64,000 nt of DNA from Porodaedalea pini (lineage: Eukaryota > Basidiomycota > Agaricomycetes > Hymenochaetales > Hymenochaetaceae): the NCBI GenBank assembly GCA_002794775.1, contig NBAY01000053.1, forward strand, positions 186,001 to 250,000, given 5' to 3'. The position numbers and the translations under genes are program-made. The notes under the pieces were generated by a model that worked only from the letters and a program-made list of their open reading frames with translations, was not told the DNA's origin and searched no databases. Below are positions 22,090 to 35,077 of the stretch, piece by piece; position 1 is the stretch's first letter; the number at the start of each line of letters is the position of its first letter.

Positions 22090-22502
22090 TGTCAGAACTT
22101 GAACTTTCACCTTTTCCTTTATTTTCACTTTTACCTTTTCCTTTATTATATTCGTCCTTTTCATTATATTTACCCATCTTACACAATCATTCCCACACTA
22201 CCTTCATTCATTCCATTCCCACTCATTATGTAACATTAGGTAATATAGTCTCATGGTCGTCGCTATATAAGGTCTCAGGAATCGCATGAACTCCTTGTTC
22301 TGCTTTTCCTCTTACCTCCGTGACGACCTAGGTGAGACTCGTCCCTCTTGTATTAGTCTAGTCTTGTATTAATCCTCTTACCTCCGCGACGACCTAGCCT
22401 GAGTAAGTGTGTCCCGAGTCTACGCTCGAGTATAGCACGTCCCAGACGACAGTCAGCTGAGGCCTGCCCAGTCCGAGTCATCTCCCGGGCTCCCGCCTAA
22501 TA
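22090..22502 (+). repeat. Element C 3' LTR
   Basis: 413 bp, partner of 16,255-16,667. Differences seen (for example CACGG/CATGG, CAGCCGAGG/CAGCTGAGG, GTCGTC/GTCATC, CTAACA/CTAATA) are transitions at CpG positions. Confidence 0.95.
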
Positions 22503-22507
22503 CCGAC

Positions 22508-23000
22508 AACGTATGAAGACTGGAAAAAGAAAGCGATCAAAATTGACCAGGGCGAGCAACAAATTCGCACCATACAACGAGGCCGCGCCTTCCCACCCCC
22601 TCCACGCCCACAGCAGCAGCATGGACCCCCAGCTCATCACCAGGTGGCTGCCCCCCATGTTGACAAACACGATGCGACAGGTGTAACGTTTGGAGGAGCT
22701 GGCCAGCCGATGGACGTCTCCATGAACGAGGCGCAACGTCGACGCGCGTGCTGGATATGTGGCCAGCTCGGTCACTTCAAGGATGCGTGCCCACAAGGGA
22801 AGACGATTGTGCAGCGTATGCTGCAGATGATGGCACCCGGCGAACGTCGCCTCCTCACCGACGAACTAGGGGTGATGAAGGAATCGGCATTTGAGGAAGT
22901 CGTAGACACTCGAAAGTCGACTGTGGAGGACTATGTGGAGGAAGAAGACAATGACGAAGAGGTCGTCGACTCGCAGGGTTTTGCAAGTGGTCAGGCGTAG
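22508..23000 (+). pseudogene. Element B gag, 3' part
   Basis: Continuation of B's gag after the C insertion: TYEDWKKKAIKIDQGEQQIR, then a Pro/Gln-rich linker, then the CCHC knuckle CWICGQLGHFKDAC (about 22,749-22,790) and the acidic tail EEEDNDEEVVDSQGFASGQA ending at TAG 22,998-23,000. GGGTTTT is retained at the gag-pol junction. This half shows no stops. Confidence 0.88.
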
Positions 23001-26000
23001 TCATCGGGGCGACTGACCAAGAGGAACAAGGGACTTCGAATCCGGATTCGCTAAAATATAACCAATCATCTGTACAATACGTAGATGCAAACGACGTCAA
23101 TGGTTTTTCCAATTATGAAGTCCCCACCGGTGTGAATAAAGAGGAGGAGTACGAGCAGCTGTTCATGAGAGGAACTGGCAGATGCCAGCTGGACCTTCTC
23201 CTGAACGTCGGACACAGCGTAGCAGGTAAGACGAGAGAGGTGGATGCGCATGCCCTCGTAGATTCGGGATGCACAGGATCGTGCATTGACGTGAGGTTCG
23301 TCGAGCGCTACAGGTTGGAGACCAAACGATACATTTGGCCCCTCGCAGTGCTCAATGCTGATGGCACACACAATGAAGCTGGGTTGATCGAAGAATACGT
23401 CAACGTCGAGCTTATGATTGGGCACCACAGGGAGAGGATTGTCCTTGTGGTGACATCGCTGGCGTCGTCAAACATCTTCCTTGGTTACAATTGGCTTCGA
23501 CGTCACAACCCAGAGGTAGACTGGAAGGTGGGTTTGATTGAATTCACCCATTGCCCGGAGGAGTGCACAATCGAGAAGGAGGACGTAAAGGAGATGAGGA
23601 GGGTGAGAGAGGTGCGAATGGACAAAGCGTCCTGGCCCGCATACCTCAATGACTACGCCGATGTATTCTCGGAGAAGGGGTTCGAGAAGTTACCTGAACA
23701 CCGACCATGGGACCACATCATCGATCTGAAACCCGACTTCAAGCCCAGTGACTGCAAGATCTACCCACTCACGCCAACAGAGCAGCAGTCACTCAAGGAC
23801 TTCCTAGATGAGAACTTGAAGTCTGGTCGCATCCGAAGGTCTATATCGCCTATGGCGTCGCCTTTCTTCTTCATCAAGAAGGCCGACAAATCGCTACACC
23901 TGATCCAGGATTACCGTAAGCTCAATGACAGTACGATCAAGAACAAGTATCCCCTCCCTCTCATCGACGAACTTGTCAACAAGGTCAAGAAAGCGAAGTA
24001 CATCACTAAGCTTGACCTTCGCTGGGGATACCACAACGTCCGGATCCAGGAAGGTGATGAGTGGAAGGCAGCCTTTCGCACGAATATGGGCCTCTTTGAA
24101 CTGACGGTAATGTTCTTCGGTCTTTGCAATGCACCGGCGACGTTCCAAGCTTTCGTCAACCACATCTTAAGGGACTGATCTACGACAACCTGATCATCGT
24201 ATACCTTGACGATATACTGATTCTCTCACAAACTCTTGAGGAACATATCAAGACCTCGAGACACGTCCTTCAGATCCTGCGAGAGAACGGCTTATACCTG
24301 AAACTGGAGAAGTGCGAGTTCGATGCCAAAGTGGTGAAGTACCTCGGCCACATCGTCGGCAATGGCGAAATCAAAGCGGACCCGGCAAAGACGGAAGCAA
24401 TCGCAGACTGGCCCGTCCCACGAAACATCAAACAGCTGCAACAATTCCTCGGTATGGGCAACTGGCTGTGATAGTTCATCAAGGACTACAGCAAGGTAGT
24501 CCATCCGCTAACGTCACTGACGGGCAAGAAGGACTGGGTATGGGAGACTGAACAGCAGGAGGCGTTCGAGGAGTTGAGACAACGTCTCTGCTCACCTCCA
24601 GTCCTGGCCATCGTGAATGATGAGGGCCCTTTCCGTGTTGAGGCGGACTCATCAAACTTCGCTCTTGGAGGAGTGTTGTTGCAAAAGCAGGAAGGCAAGT
24701 GGAGGGTAGTTGCCTACAGGTCGGAAGCACTCCTACCGGTGGAACGAAACTACGAGATCTACGACAAGGAGATGCTCGCAATTGTTTCGGCACTCAAGGA
24801 GTGGAGGCAATACCTCCTCGGTGCCCGTCATCCCATCGAGATCTGGTCCGATCACGCTAACCTTACCTACTTCAGGTCGGTGCAAAAGCTAAGCTATCGA
24901 CAAGCTCGCTGGCGGACAGAGCTCGAGGAATTCGACTTCCACCTCGAACACAAGTCAGGGAAGACGATGGGCAAGGCGGACTTACTGTCGCGCAAGGCGG
25001 GCTATGACGAGGGCAAGGATGACAACAACGGCGTTGTGTTCATCAAGGACAAGTGGCTGAATCGTGGGGTGGTGAGGACGTCACGTGATGAGGTGTTGGA
25101 CAGAGTGGGTGAAGCGCAGAGGGCGCAACACGAGTCGGAGAGGCTGACGGGCATGACAGAGGTCGACGGGTTGTGGCGTATGAAAGGCAAGGTATACATG
25201 CTGTCGTCAATGAAGGAGGCCATATTGTGGGAATGTCACGACTCGGTTCTGGTGGGTCATCCGGGAGCGTCAAAGACAGTAGAGCTCATCCGTTGTGATT
25301 TCTGGTGGGCGTCGATGTTCTCCGACGTCCGAGCGTATGTCCGAGGATGCGACCGTTGTCAACGGACGAAAGCCTTAAGAACATCGAGGTCGAGGCCGCT
25401 TCATCCAAATGCAGTCCCTGAAGGTCCCTGGGAAATCGTCACGGTTGACCTAATCGGAGAACTCCCGGACTCTAAGGGACACAACGCGATCTGCGTCTTT
25501 GTGGACAGGTTCTCGAAGCAGATGCATGTGATCCCGACAACGATGAAATTGTCAGTGGAAGGCATGGCTCAGTTATACCGCAACCACATCTTCCATCTCC
25601 ATGGCCTACCAAAGAAGATCATTCACAACTGAGGCACGCAGTTTGATGCGTCGATGATGAAGGAGCTGTACAATCTCCTGCACATCAAAGGCAACCCGTC
25701 AACCGCATACCACCCACAAATGGATGGTCAGACGGAACGTGTCAACCAAGAGCTCAAACAGTATCTCCGACTCTTCGTTGACCACCGGCAATCAGACTGG
25801 AAAGACTGGCTCCCCCTCGCAGAGTTTGCTTACAATAACCGCGAACACTCGGCGACGAAAATGTCACCCTTCTATGTGAACACTGGACGTCACCCTAAGA
25901 GCTTCGACACCGTACGAACCTCCTCTGCCAACATGTCGGCAGAAGAATTCGTGAAGCACATCAAGGAGACTCATTGTGTAGCAAAGGACAATCTGGTCAA

Positions 26001-26595
26001 GGCGGCAGAGGATATGAAGCGCTACCATGACCGGACAGCAGGGGCTTCGGTGGAGTACAAGGCTGGAGACAAGATTTTCCTCGATGGGTGAAACATCAGC
26101 ACAGACTCACCAACAAAGAAGCTAGCGGACAAGTGGTATGGTCCCTTCGAGATCGTCGACAAGGTGGGAGCGAGTGCGTACAAGCTCAAGCTCCCAAAGT
26201 GATGGAAAAAGATCCACCTGGTCTTCAATGAGGCCCTGCTGAAACCTGCAGTTGAACCGTCTTTCGAAAGTCAGAAACAACAGCTGCCGCTGCCACCTGA
26301 CATCGTCAATAACGAGGAAGAGTACGAGATCGAGGAAGTCATAGACTCATGTCTGCACCGAGGGAAACTACAATACCTCGTCAAGTGAGTTGGCTACAAT
26401 GAACCGACATGGCAGCCAGAGATGGACTTTGGCGAGAATGCAAAGGAGGCGATCGCTGAATTCTATCGAAGACACCCCGGTGCCCCTCGAAAACTCGAAA
26501 TTCCTCGCCAACGACTTCGCCCACGCTTCATCGACACTGAGCCAGACGACTGCGATCTTGGTTGGTCGGGACGCCCAACCTTGAAGGGGGGGTAA
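23001..26595 (+). pseudogene. Element B pol, several stops and one frameshift
   Basis: Protease (HALVDSGCTGSC, about 23,247) and RT are open to 24,178. A one-base deletion in the HIFKGLI-coding stretch near 24,165 shifts the frame. RT YLDD, RNase H and integrase continue from about 24,180. Stops: TGA-TAG pair at about 24,469-24,474 (siblings read RR), TGA at 25,630-25,632, TGA at 26,089-26,091, another near 26,201, and TGA in the chromodomain near 26,386. All but one fit CGA/CGG changed by C-to-T or G-to-A. The integrase stop at 25,630 is shared with element I. Confidence 0.88.
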
Positions 26596-27036
26596 TGTCA
26601 GAACTTGAACTTTCACCCTTTCTTTATTTTCCCCTTTCCCTTTTCCTTTTCTTTTAACCGCTCCTTTCCATTATAATTAATCATCTTTTCAATCATTTCC
26701 CACACTCCCTTCACATGACCTTCATTCGTTCCATTCTGCTCCCATTATATAATCCTAGACAATGGGGCAACCAGTTCTCACAAGGTGATCACTGTATATA
26801 AGGAAGAGGAATTGCATCTGAACACCTGTTCTGCTTTTCCTCTTACCTCCGTGATGACCTAGGTGAGACCACGTCCCCCTCCTGTAGTAGAGTATATTGT
26901 ATTAATCCTCTTACCTCTGTGACGACCTAGCCTGAGTATAGCATGTCCCAAGCCCCCACTCGAGCATAACACGTCCCAGACAACAGTCAGCCAAGGCTTG
27001 CCCAGTCCGAGTCGTCTCCTGGACTCCCGCCTAACA
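26596..27036 (+). repeat. Element B 3' LTR
   Basis: 441 bp, partner of 14,516-14,955. Preceded by the polypurine tract with seven G and the pol stop TAA. Followed by CTTGA, the duplicated target. Confidence 0.94.
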
Positions 27037-27041
27037 CTTGA

Positions 27042-28241
27042 CATCAAACTCACATTTCTCCAGTTTCAGGTAGAGGCCGTTCTCTCGAAGGATTTGAAGT
27101 ACGTGCCTTGACATCTCGATGTGTTCCTCGATGGTTTCCGAGAGGATCAGGATGTCATCAAGGTAGATGATGATCAGGTTCACATAGATCAGGTCCTTGA
27201 AGATGTGGTTTATGAATGCCTGGAACATTGCCGGCACATTGCAAAGACCAAAAAACATCACCATCAGTTCGAAGAGACCCATGTTCATGCGGAATGCTGC
27301 CTTCCATTTGTCACCTTCACAGATCTGGACATTGTAGTACCCAAAATGAAGGTCAAGTTTGGTGATGAACTTTGCCTTCTTGACCTTGTCGACGAGCTCG
27401 TTGATGAGGGGGAGAGGATATTTATTCTTGATTGTACCCTCATTGAGTTTCCAGTAATCCTGAATCGGGAGTAGGGACTTGTCGGCCTTCTTGATGAAGA
27501 AGAAGGGTGATGCCATCGGTGAGATCGACTTTTGTATGCTGCCCGACTTCAAATTCTCCTTGAGGAAATCCTTCAGTGACTGTTGTTCTGTTGGTGTCAA
27601 TGGATAGATCTTACAGTCACTGGGCTTGAAGTTGGGTTTCAGGTTGATGACGTGGTCCCATGGTCAGTGTTCTGGCAACTTCTCAAATCCCTTCTCTGAG
27701 AAAATGTTGGTGTGGTCGTTGAGATATGTGGGCCAGGATGCCTTGTCCATTCGCACTTCTCTCACCCTCCTCATCTCTTCCACTGCTCCCTTCTTGATTG
27801 CACATTCCTCTGGACAGCAGGCAAATTCAATTGAACCCGTCTTCCAGTCAACCTCTGGGTTGTGGTGTTGAAGCCAGTTGTAGCCAAGGAAGATGTTTGA
27901 TGATGCCAGGGATGTCACTGCAAGGACAATCTGTTCCTTGTGATGTCCAACCATTAGCTCAATGTCAACATATTCCTTGATCAGGCCAGCCTCGTTATGT
28001 GTGCCATCAGCATTGAGCACTGCAAGAGGCCTGATATGGTGCTTGGTCTCCAACCTGTACTGTTCGACGAATCCTATGTCGATACATGATCCCGTGCACC
28101 CTGAATCCACAAGGGCATGTGCATCCACCTCTCTCATCTCACCCGCTATGTTGTGTCCGATGTTCAGGAGGAGGTCCAGCTGGCATCCACCAGTTCCCCT
28201 CATGAACAACTGTTCATACACTTCATCCTTGTTCACACTGG
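27042..28241 (-). pseudogene. Element A pol, 5' part (protease and RT N-terminal half)
   Basis: Minus-strand continuation of A on the far side of B. Open stretches: RT 27,600-27,042 (FFFIKKADKSLLPIQDYWKLN, IIYLDDILILS, EKCEFDVK) and protease 28,236-27,664 (HALVDSGCTGSC, ALVDSG aspartate intact; NIFLGYNWLQHHNPEVDW). The two lie in the same frame, separated by a stop near 27,664. The piece ends at 28,241 where E is inserted within the NKDE coding region. Confidence 0.87.
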
Positions 28242-28950
28242 TGTAGAGCTGTGCTGATCATCCCATCACTGCCAACCACTCCAGAAGCACTCAAGAACTG
28301 GTTCCAACACGTATCACTCAGTACTGGACTGAATCCGATCGGTCCGGTTTTGAATCAGAACCTTGTGATCACATCAGCAACATGTTCTGGGACCTCCAAA
28401 AGCATACCAGAACGTACCAGAGATCTTATCTGGATGACTAGGGATGTGGTCACATGGAGCATACAGCCAAGATGCATACCAGACTACTGTCCGATGACAG
28501 GAGCCATGTACCGATTGAACGATCTGAGTTCTGGTGGAGCACCGGTATGGTCGGACGCAATGCGGACATTTTTCTTCATTATGATTTATGTTTTTCCTAT
28601 ATTCTTCTGATTTCTATGCTCTCTATGTGCACCTCTATGACCTATGACATTTCCTTTTGACTTCTCTATGTTTCAACTGATATGCACATTATGCCCGTAT
28701 GGAAATTATTAACTGTAGATAGATCTTTGGACTTAGTATAAATATGCACCTCATGTCGTAGGTAGAGGACAAGTCAGTTCTACCGCAGAGTCTCCCTCAG
28801 ATAGGGTAACTTGAGTGCAACTCATCTTAGCTCTTGTAAACCTCATAGTCATTCCGTCTTCGTCTTAGCATCCCACCTCTCAAAACCGTCTCTCGTCTCT
28901 TACTCCGTAACTCAAACCTCGTTGCTTGTAGTGATCACATCGTACCAGTG

Positions 28951-29319
28951 TGTCAGGACTTGAACCTTTCCTTTCCTTTATTTTCCTTTTATCATTCCCA
29001 CACTTCCTCCACATGACCTTCATTCATTCCATTCCGTTCGTTTATGTAACTTTAGATAATATAGTCTCATGGTCGCCGCTATATAAGGTCTCAGGAATCG
29101 CATGAACTCCCTGTTCTGCTTTTCCTCTTACCTCCGTGACGACCTAGGTGAGACTCGTTCCCCTTGTATTAGTTTAGACTTGTATTAATCCTCTTACCTC
29201 CGCAATGACCTAGCCTGAGTATAGCATGCCCCGAGTCCCCGCTCGAGTACAGCACGTCCCAGATGACAGTCAGCCGAGGCCTGCCTAGTCTGAGTCGTCT
29301 CCCGGACTCCCACCTAACA
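28951..29319 (+). repeat. Element D 5' LTR
   Basis: 369 bp. GCTATATAAGG lies near 29,079 and GTTCTGCTTTT at 29,113-29,123. The complementary AAAAGCAGAAC follows at 29,321-29,331. Confidence 0.94.
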
Positions 29320-30029
29320 TAAAAGCAGAACCCCACCTGGGCTCATCCCCAGCATACGTCGTCACTGTCGACTCGCCTTCACTCAGTCTAGAGGAGCGCT
29401 CCCCTCAACGGACTTGAAGTGTAAATCCCCTAAACGACAACCCTCAACCCTGCCCAGACGTTTTCGGATGTTCGTGTATTACGTAAACCTCGCAACCGAC
29501 TTTTCCCGACCCTGGCTCTCTGCATCTCCCTTTGGTGGAGGAGCCACTTAACTTGGACATGGGTGATGTTATGTGTACAGTCATCGACGTCGTTGTCGAT
29601 TGTTATCACTGTCACCTCCTTCCGTCTCATTATCAATTTCGCTGACGAACCCATTCAACGTTGGCGTAACCCCAGATCGAATGTGCAACCGATCCCTGTC
29701 CCTCCACCATCGTCAAGATAGATCTCACCGACAAACAGCAATGGGCCCTCCCTGCATCAGCCCGTTGGGATCCAGACCAACCAAGTTACGTCGCGACCAA
29801 CAACAGCGGCGTTACATACAACATCTGGTGGAGTGATATCTGGCGTAGCTGGTATTCGACGAACAAAGAAGGAAGGAGAGCTAGGTGGCCCCCAGCCATC
29901 CCGTCGTCACCTGCACCATCAACGTCCACTGTCAACTTACCACTGACTCCAGGACCCTACTGCGAGACTTGGAGAGATCTTTCACCGCCAACCCCTCCTG
30001 AACCTTCGACGCCTACGCCCAAACCTGCA

Positions 30030-31112
30030 ATGTCAGCAGGAGGTTTCAGTCAGCAGCAGATGGAGCAGATCGCGGCCATCATCGCGAATGCCTTTGCCCA
30101 TCAGGCAAACAACGCCCTGGCACCAGTCGCAGCAGCTAATCCCCCGACCCCCAACATCGACGTCGCCCGGCCACGTGAATTCACTGGCGGCGATGACTAT
30201 CTAGACTTCAAACGTGAGGTCCTCCTCTTCGTCTCCACAAACCCGAATCGATACCCCACATCGGAAAGTAAAATCTACGTGGCTCTCTCCTACCTAAAGG
30301 GTGGCAATGCGGCGACGTGGGTGCAAAACTACATGGAGGAGTCAACAACAGTGGGCATCATAACCTTCACCGACAGTTGGACAAGGTTCCAAGAGCGCCT
30401 AGATGCCTCATTTGATGACCCGAACCGGAAGGAAAAAGTGTTAGCGGAATTCCAAACCAAGGTTCAGAAGGACCTCACCACCGACAAATTCTTCCAGAAG
30501 CTTGACGTCATCATCACAAGAGCAGGATTGACAGACGACAGCATTATCTGTGACCGCCTGAAGCGTGCGATGAACATCGAGGTGGTCCACAGAGTACTGA
30601 GGTCAACGCTGGTCCCAACGACATATGACGCCTGGAAGAAGAAGGCCATCGAGATTGATCGGGGTGAACAGCAGATCCGTGCAATCCAGCGAGGTTGCGC
30701 GTTTCCACTTCCACCACACCAGCCTCAGCAGCAGGCACCCCCGGCTCACCATCTGATCGCGACCCCCCACGTCGACAAATGCAACGCAACTGGCATCACC
30801 TTCGGAGGGGCTGGCCAGCCAATGGACATCTCAATGAATGAGGTGCAATGGCAACGGGTGTGCTGGATCTGTGGCAAGCTCGGTCATTTCAAGGACGCAT
30901 GCCCGCAGGGGAAGACGATCGTGCAGCGTATGCTGCAGATGATGGCGCCCGGTGAACGTCGCCTCCTTGCCGATGAGCTAGGAGCAATGAAGGAGTCAGC
31001 CTTCGAGGAAGTCGTAGACACTCAAAAGACGATGGTGGAGGACTATGTGGAGGAAGAAGGTGATGACAAAGAGGTTGTCGACTCGCAGGATTTTGCGAGT
31101 GGTCAGGCGTAG
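30030..31112 (+). CDS. gag: Element D Gag
   Basis: 360-residue intact Gag (MSAGGFSQQQMEQI start), with the same order as element C Gag: PREFTGGDDYLDFKREVLLF, ALSYLKGGNAATWVQNY, RAMNIEVVHRVL, the CCHC knuckle CWICGKLGHFKDAC near 30,861-30,902, and an acidic tail. The frame extends upstream of the ATG through the conserved QQWALPASARWDPDQ leader. The junction heptamer is GGATTTT rather than GGGTTTT, so the predicted frameshift site is damaged. Confidence 0.88.
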   Translation: MSAGGFSQQQMEQIAAIIANAFAHQANNALAPVAAANPPTPNIDVARPREFTGGDDYLDFKREVLLFVSTNPNRYPTSESKIYVALSYLKGGNAATWVQNYMEESTTVGIITFTDSWTRFQERLDASFDDPNRKEKVLAEFQTKVQKDLTTDKFFQKLDVIITRAGLTDDSIICDRLKRAMNIEVVHRVLRSTLVPTTYDAWKKKAIEIDRGEQQIRAIQRGCAFPLPPHQPQQQAPPAHHLIATPHVDKCNATGITFGGAGQPMDISMNEVQWQRVCWICGKLGHFKDACPQGKTIVQRMLQMMAPGERRLLADELGAMKESAFEEVVDTQKTMVEDYVEEEGDDKEVVDSQDFASGQA

Positions 31113-34100
31113 CCACCGGGGCGACTGACCGAGAAGAACAAGGGGCCTTGTATCTGGACTTGATAAAATATAACCAACCATCTGTACAATACGTAGATGC
31201 AAACAACGTCGATGGTTTTTCCGATTATGAAGTCCCCACCAGTGTGAACAAAGAGAATGAGTACGAACAGCTGTTCGTGAGGGGAACTGGCAGATGCCAG
31301 CTGGACCTCCTCTTGAATGTCAGATACAATGTGGAGAGTGAAGCAAAAGAGGTGGATGCACATGCCCTTGTGGATTTGGGGTGTACGGGATTGTGCATTG
31401 ACGTGAGGTTCGTCAAATGGTATGGGTTGGAGACCAAATGTTACATCAGACCCCTCACAGTGCTCAATGCGGATGGCACGCACAACGAGGCTGGTTTGAT
31501 TGAGAAATATGTTGACGTCGAGCTGATAATTGGACACCACAAGGAAAGAATTGTCCTTGCGGTAACATCCCTGGCGTCGTCAAACATCTTCCTTGGCTAT
31601 GACTGGCTTTGATGACATAACCTGGAGGTTGACTGGAAAGCGGGTTTAATTGAATTCACCCATTGCCCAGAAGAGTGCACGATCGAAAAGGAGGCCGTGG
31701 AAGAAATGAGGAGGGTGAGAGAAGTGCGAATGGACAAGGCGTCCTGGCCCGCATATCTCAATGACTACACTGACGTCTTCTCGGAGAAAGGATTCGAGAA
31801 GCTACCGGAACACCACCCCTGGGACCACGTCATCGACCTGAAGCCTGACTTCAAGCCTAGCGACTGCAAGATCTATCTGTTGATGCTGACGGAACAACAG
31901 TCACTAAAGGACTTCCTTGAAGAGAACCTGAAGTTGGGCTGTATATGAAAATCGATCTCACTGATGGTGTCGCCTTTCTTCTTCATCAAGAAGGCTGACA
32001 AATCCCTACGCCCAATACAGGACTACCAGAAGCTTAATGAGGGAACGATCAAGAACAAGTACCCTCTCCCCCTCATTGACAAACTTGTTGACAAGGTCAA
32101 GAAGGTGAAGTTCATCACCAAACTTGACCTCCGATGGGGATACTACAACATCCGGATCCATGAAGGCGATGAGTGGAAGGCAGCTTTTCACACGAATATG
32201 GGTCTCTTCGAGCTGACAGTCATGTTCTTTGGTCTTTGCAATGCACCAGCGACGTTCCAGGCCTTTGTCAACCACATCTTCAAGGGACTAATCTACGATA
32301 ACTTGATCATCATCTACCTCAATGACATCCTCATCCTCTCACAAACTCTTGAGGAACATATCGAGATGTCAAGGCGTGTTCTTCAGATCTTGTGAGAAAA
32401 CAGTCTGTACCTGAAGCCAGAGAAGTGTGAGTTCGATGCCAAGGTCGTAAAATACCTCAGCCACATTGTTGGTAATGGTGAGATCAAGGCTGACCCAGCA
32501 AAGATGGAAGCGATCGCAGACTGGCCAGTCCCGCGAAACCTCAAGCAGCTGCAACAATTTCTCAGCATGGGCAACTGGCTACGATGGTTCATCAAGGACT
32601 ACAGCAAGTTGGTCCATCCGCTAACGTTGCTAACAGGCAAGAAGGACTGGGTATGGGAGACCGAACAGCAAGAAGCATTTGAGGAGTTGAGACAACGTCT
32701 CTGCTCACCTCCAGTCCTGGCCATCACGAATGATGAGGGCCCTTTCCGCGTTGAGGCGGACTCATCAAACTTCACGCTTGGAGGCATGTTGTTGCAAAAG
32801 CAGGAGGGCAAGTGGAGGGTAGTCACCTACAGGTCCGAAGTGCTCCTACCGGCGGAACAAAACTATGAGATCTATGACAAGGAGATGCTTGCAATCGTTT
32901 CGGCACTCAAAGAGTGGAGACAGTACCTTCTTGGCGCCCATCACCCTATTGAGATCTGGTCTGATCATGCCAACCTCACCTACTTCAGGTCGGCGCAAAA
33001 GCTGAGCTATCGACAAGCTCACTGGCGGACAGAACTCGAGGAATTTGACTTCCACCTCAAGCACAAGTTGGGTAAGATGATGGGCAAAGCGGACTTACTG
33101 TCACGTAAGACCAGCTATGATGAAGGGAAGGATGATAACAACAGCGTCATGTTCATCAAGGAGAAGTGGCTGAATCGTGGAGTGGTGAGGATGTCGCATG
33201 ACGAGGTGTTGGAACAAGTGGGTGAAGCGCAGAGGGTGCAGAACGAGTTGGAGAGGCAAACAGGAATGACAAAGGTTGATGGTTTGTGGCGGATGAAGGG
33301 CAAGGTATACCTCCCGTCGATGATCAAGGAATCGGTGTTATGGGAGTGTCACGACTCAGTATTGGCTGGGCATCCAGGAGCGTCAAAGACGGTAGAACTT
33401 GTCCGTCGAGACTTCTGGTGGGCGTCGATATTCTCCGACATCTGAGCGTACATCCGAGGATGTGATTGCTGTCAGCGAACAAAGGCTCTGAGAGCATCGA
33501 GGTCGAGGCCACTCCATCTGAATACGGTCCCCGAAGCCCCTTGGGAAATTGTCACGGTCAACCTCATTGGAGAGCTTCCAGAATCGAAGGGACACAACGC
33601 GATTTGCATCTTTGTAGATAGATTCTCGAAGCAGATGCATGCGATTCTGACGACGACGAAGCTGTCAGCAGAAGGCATGGCTCAGTTGTACCATGACCAC
33701 GTCTTCCGCCTCCACAGCCTACCCAAGAAGATTATCCATGACCATGGCATGTAGTTCGATGCGTCGATGATGAAGGAACTATACAAACTCCTGCACATCG
33801 AAGGCAACCCGTCGACAGCATATCACCCACAAACAGACAGTCAGACGGAACGCGTTAACCAAGAGCTCGAACAGTACCTTAGGCTCTTTGTTAACCATCG
33901 GCAATCAGACTGGAAGGACTGGCTCCCTCTTGCAGAGTTCGCATACAACAACTGCGAACACTCAGCAACAAAGATGTCTCCCTTCTATGCGAACACAGGA
34001 TGTCATCCTCTGAGCTTTGACACGACACAGACTTCATCCACTAACATGTCGGCAGAAGAATTTGCAAAACACATCAAGGAGACTCATCGCGTTGCGAAGG

Positions 34101-34708
34101 ACAACCTGGTCAAGGCAGCTGATGACATGAGGTGCTACCATGACCGGACAGCGGGGGTATCAGTGGAGTACCAGACCAGCAACAAGGTCTTCCTGGATGG
34201 TTGGAACATCAGCACAGATGTGCCGACAAAGAAGCTAGCAGACAAGTGGTACGGACCCTTTGAAATCATCGACAAGGTGGGCGCGAACACGTACAAGCTC
34301 AAACTCCCCAAGCAATGGAAGACAGTCCACCCCATCTTCAACGAAGCCCTGTTGAAACCCGCCATTGAACCATCCTTTGAAAGCCAGAAACAACCTCCAC
34401 CGCCACTGCCTGACATTGTTGACAACGAGGAGGAATACGAGGTTCAGGAAGTTATCGACTCACGTCTGCACTGAGGAAAGCTACAGTACCTCGTCAAGTG
34501 GGTCAGATACAATGAACCGACTTGGCAGCCGGAGACAGACTTCGGCAAGAACGCAAAGGAGGCGATTGCGGAGTTCTACCAGAAACACCCTGGCGCTCCT
34601 CGGAAACTCAACATTCCTTGCCAACAACTCTGTCCACTCTTCGTAGACACCGAGCCAGACAACCACGATCTTGGTTGGTCGGGACGCCCAACCTTGAGGG
34701 GGGGGTAA
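31113..34708 (+). pseudogene. Element D pol with multiple stops
   Basis: Protease (the DSG motif reads DLG in VDLGCTGLC, so the active site is altered), RT (IIYLNDILILS: the second Asp of YLDD remains but the first is Asn), RNase H, integrase (YHPQTDSQTERVNQE) and the start of a chromodomain. Stops: TGA-TGA at about 31,610-31,615, TGA at 31,946, TGA at 32,393, TGA at 33,443, TAG near 33,752, TGA at 34,472. All open pieces share one frame, and most stops are CGA-to-TGA or CAG-to-TAG. Catalytic residues are lost, so it is dead. Confidence 0.88.
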
Positions 34709-35077
34709 TGTCAGGACTCGAACCTTTCCTTTCCTTTATTTTCCTTTTATCATTCCCACACTTCCTCCACATGACCTTCATTCATTCCATTCCATTCGTT
34801 TATGTAACTTTAGATAATATAGTCTCATGGTTGCCGCTATATAAGGTCTCAGGAATCGCATGAACTCCCTGTTCTGCTTTTCCTCTTACCTCTGCAACGA
34901 CCTAGGTGAGACTTGTTCCCCTTGTATTAGTTTAGACTTGTACTAATCCTCTTACCTCCGCGACGACCTAGCCTGAGTACAGCGTGCCCTGAGTCCCCGC
35001 TCGAGTACAGCATGTCCCAGACAACAGTCAGTCGAGGCCTGCCCAGTCCAAGTCCTCTCCTGGACTCCTGCCTAACA
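34709..35077 (+). repeat. Element D 3' LTR
   Basis: 369 bp, partner of 28,951-29,319. It follows the purine tract and the TAA of pol directly. Confidence 0.94.

Larger units (their letters stand above)
16255..22502 (+). mobile_element. Element C: youngest, near-intact Ty3/gypsy chromovirus
   Basis: 6,248-bp LTR retrotransposon. LTRs 16,255-16,667 and 22,090-22,502 are both 413 bp. Perfect 5-bp target duplication CCGAC at 16,250-16,254 and 22,503-22,507. Removing C restores the gag reading frame of element B (PVP-TTYEDWKKK). Gag is open and pol has only two in-frame stops, both TGA where CGA is expected. The LTR differences I can see are about nine, all CpG transitions. Confidence 0.96.
14516..27036 (+). 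mobile_element. Element B: Ty3/gypsy copy inserted in A and split by C
   Basis: Plus-strand LTR element with 5' LTR 14,516-14,955 and 3' LTR 26,596-27,036. Perfect 5-bp target duplication CTTGA at 14,511-14,515 and 27,037-27,041. The site is inside element A's RT, whose sequence continues cleanly across it. Element C (16,255-22,502) interrupts B's gag. B has several in-frame stops and one single-base deletion in RT near 24,165. Confidence 0.94.
28951..35077 (+). mobile_element. Element D: Ty3/gypsy copy inserted in E
   Basis: LTRs 28,951-29,319 and 34,709-35,077 are both 369 bp (TGTCAGG...CTAACA), a shorter LTR type than C. The target duplication is CAGTG (28,946-28,950) and CGGTG (35,078-35,082), differing by one transition. 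Gag is open; pol has about seven stops but I find no frame change, so damage is almost purely by substitution. Confidence 0.94.
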
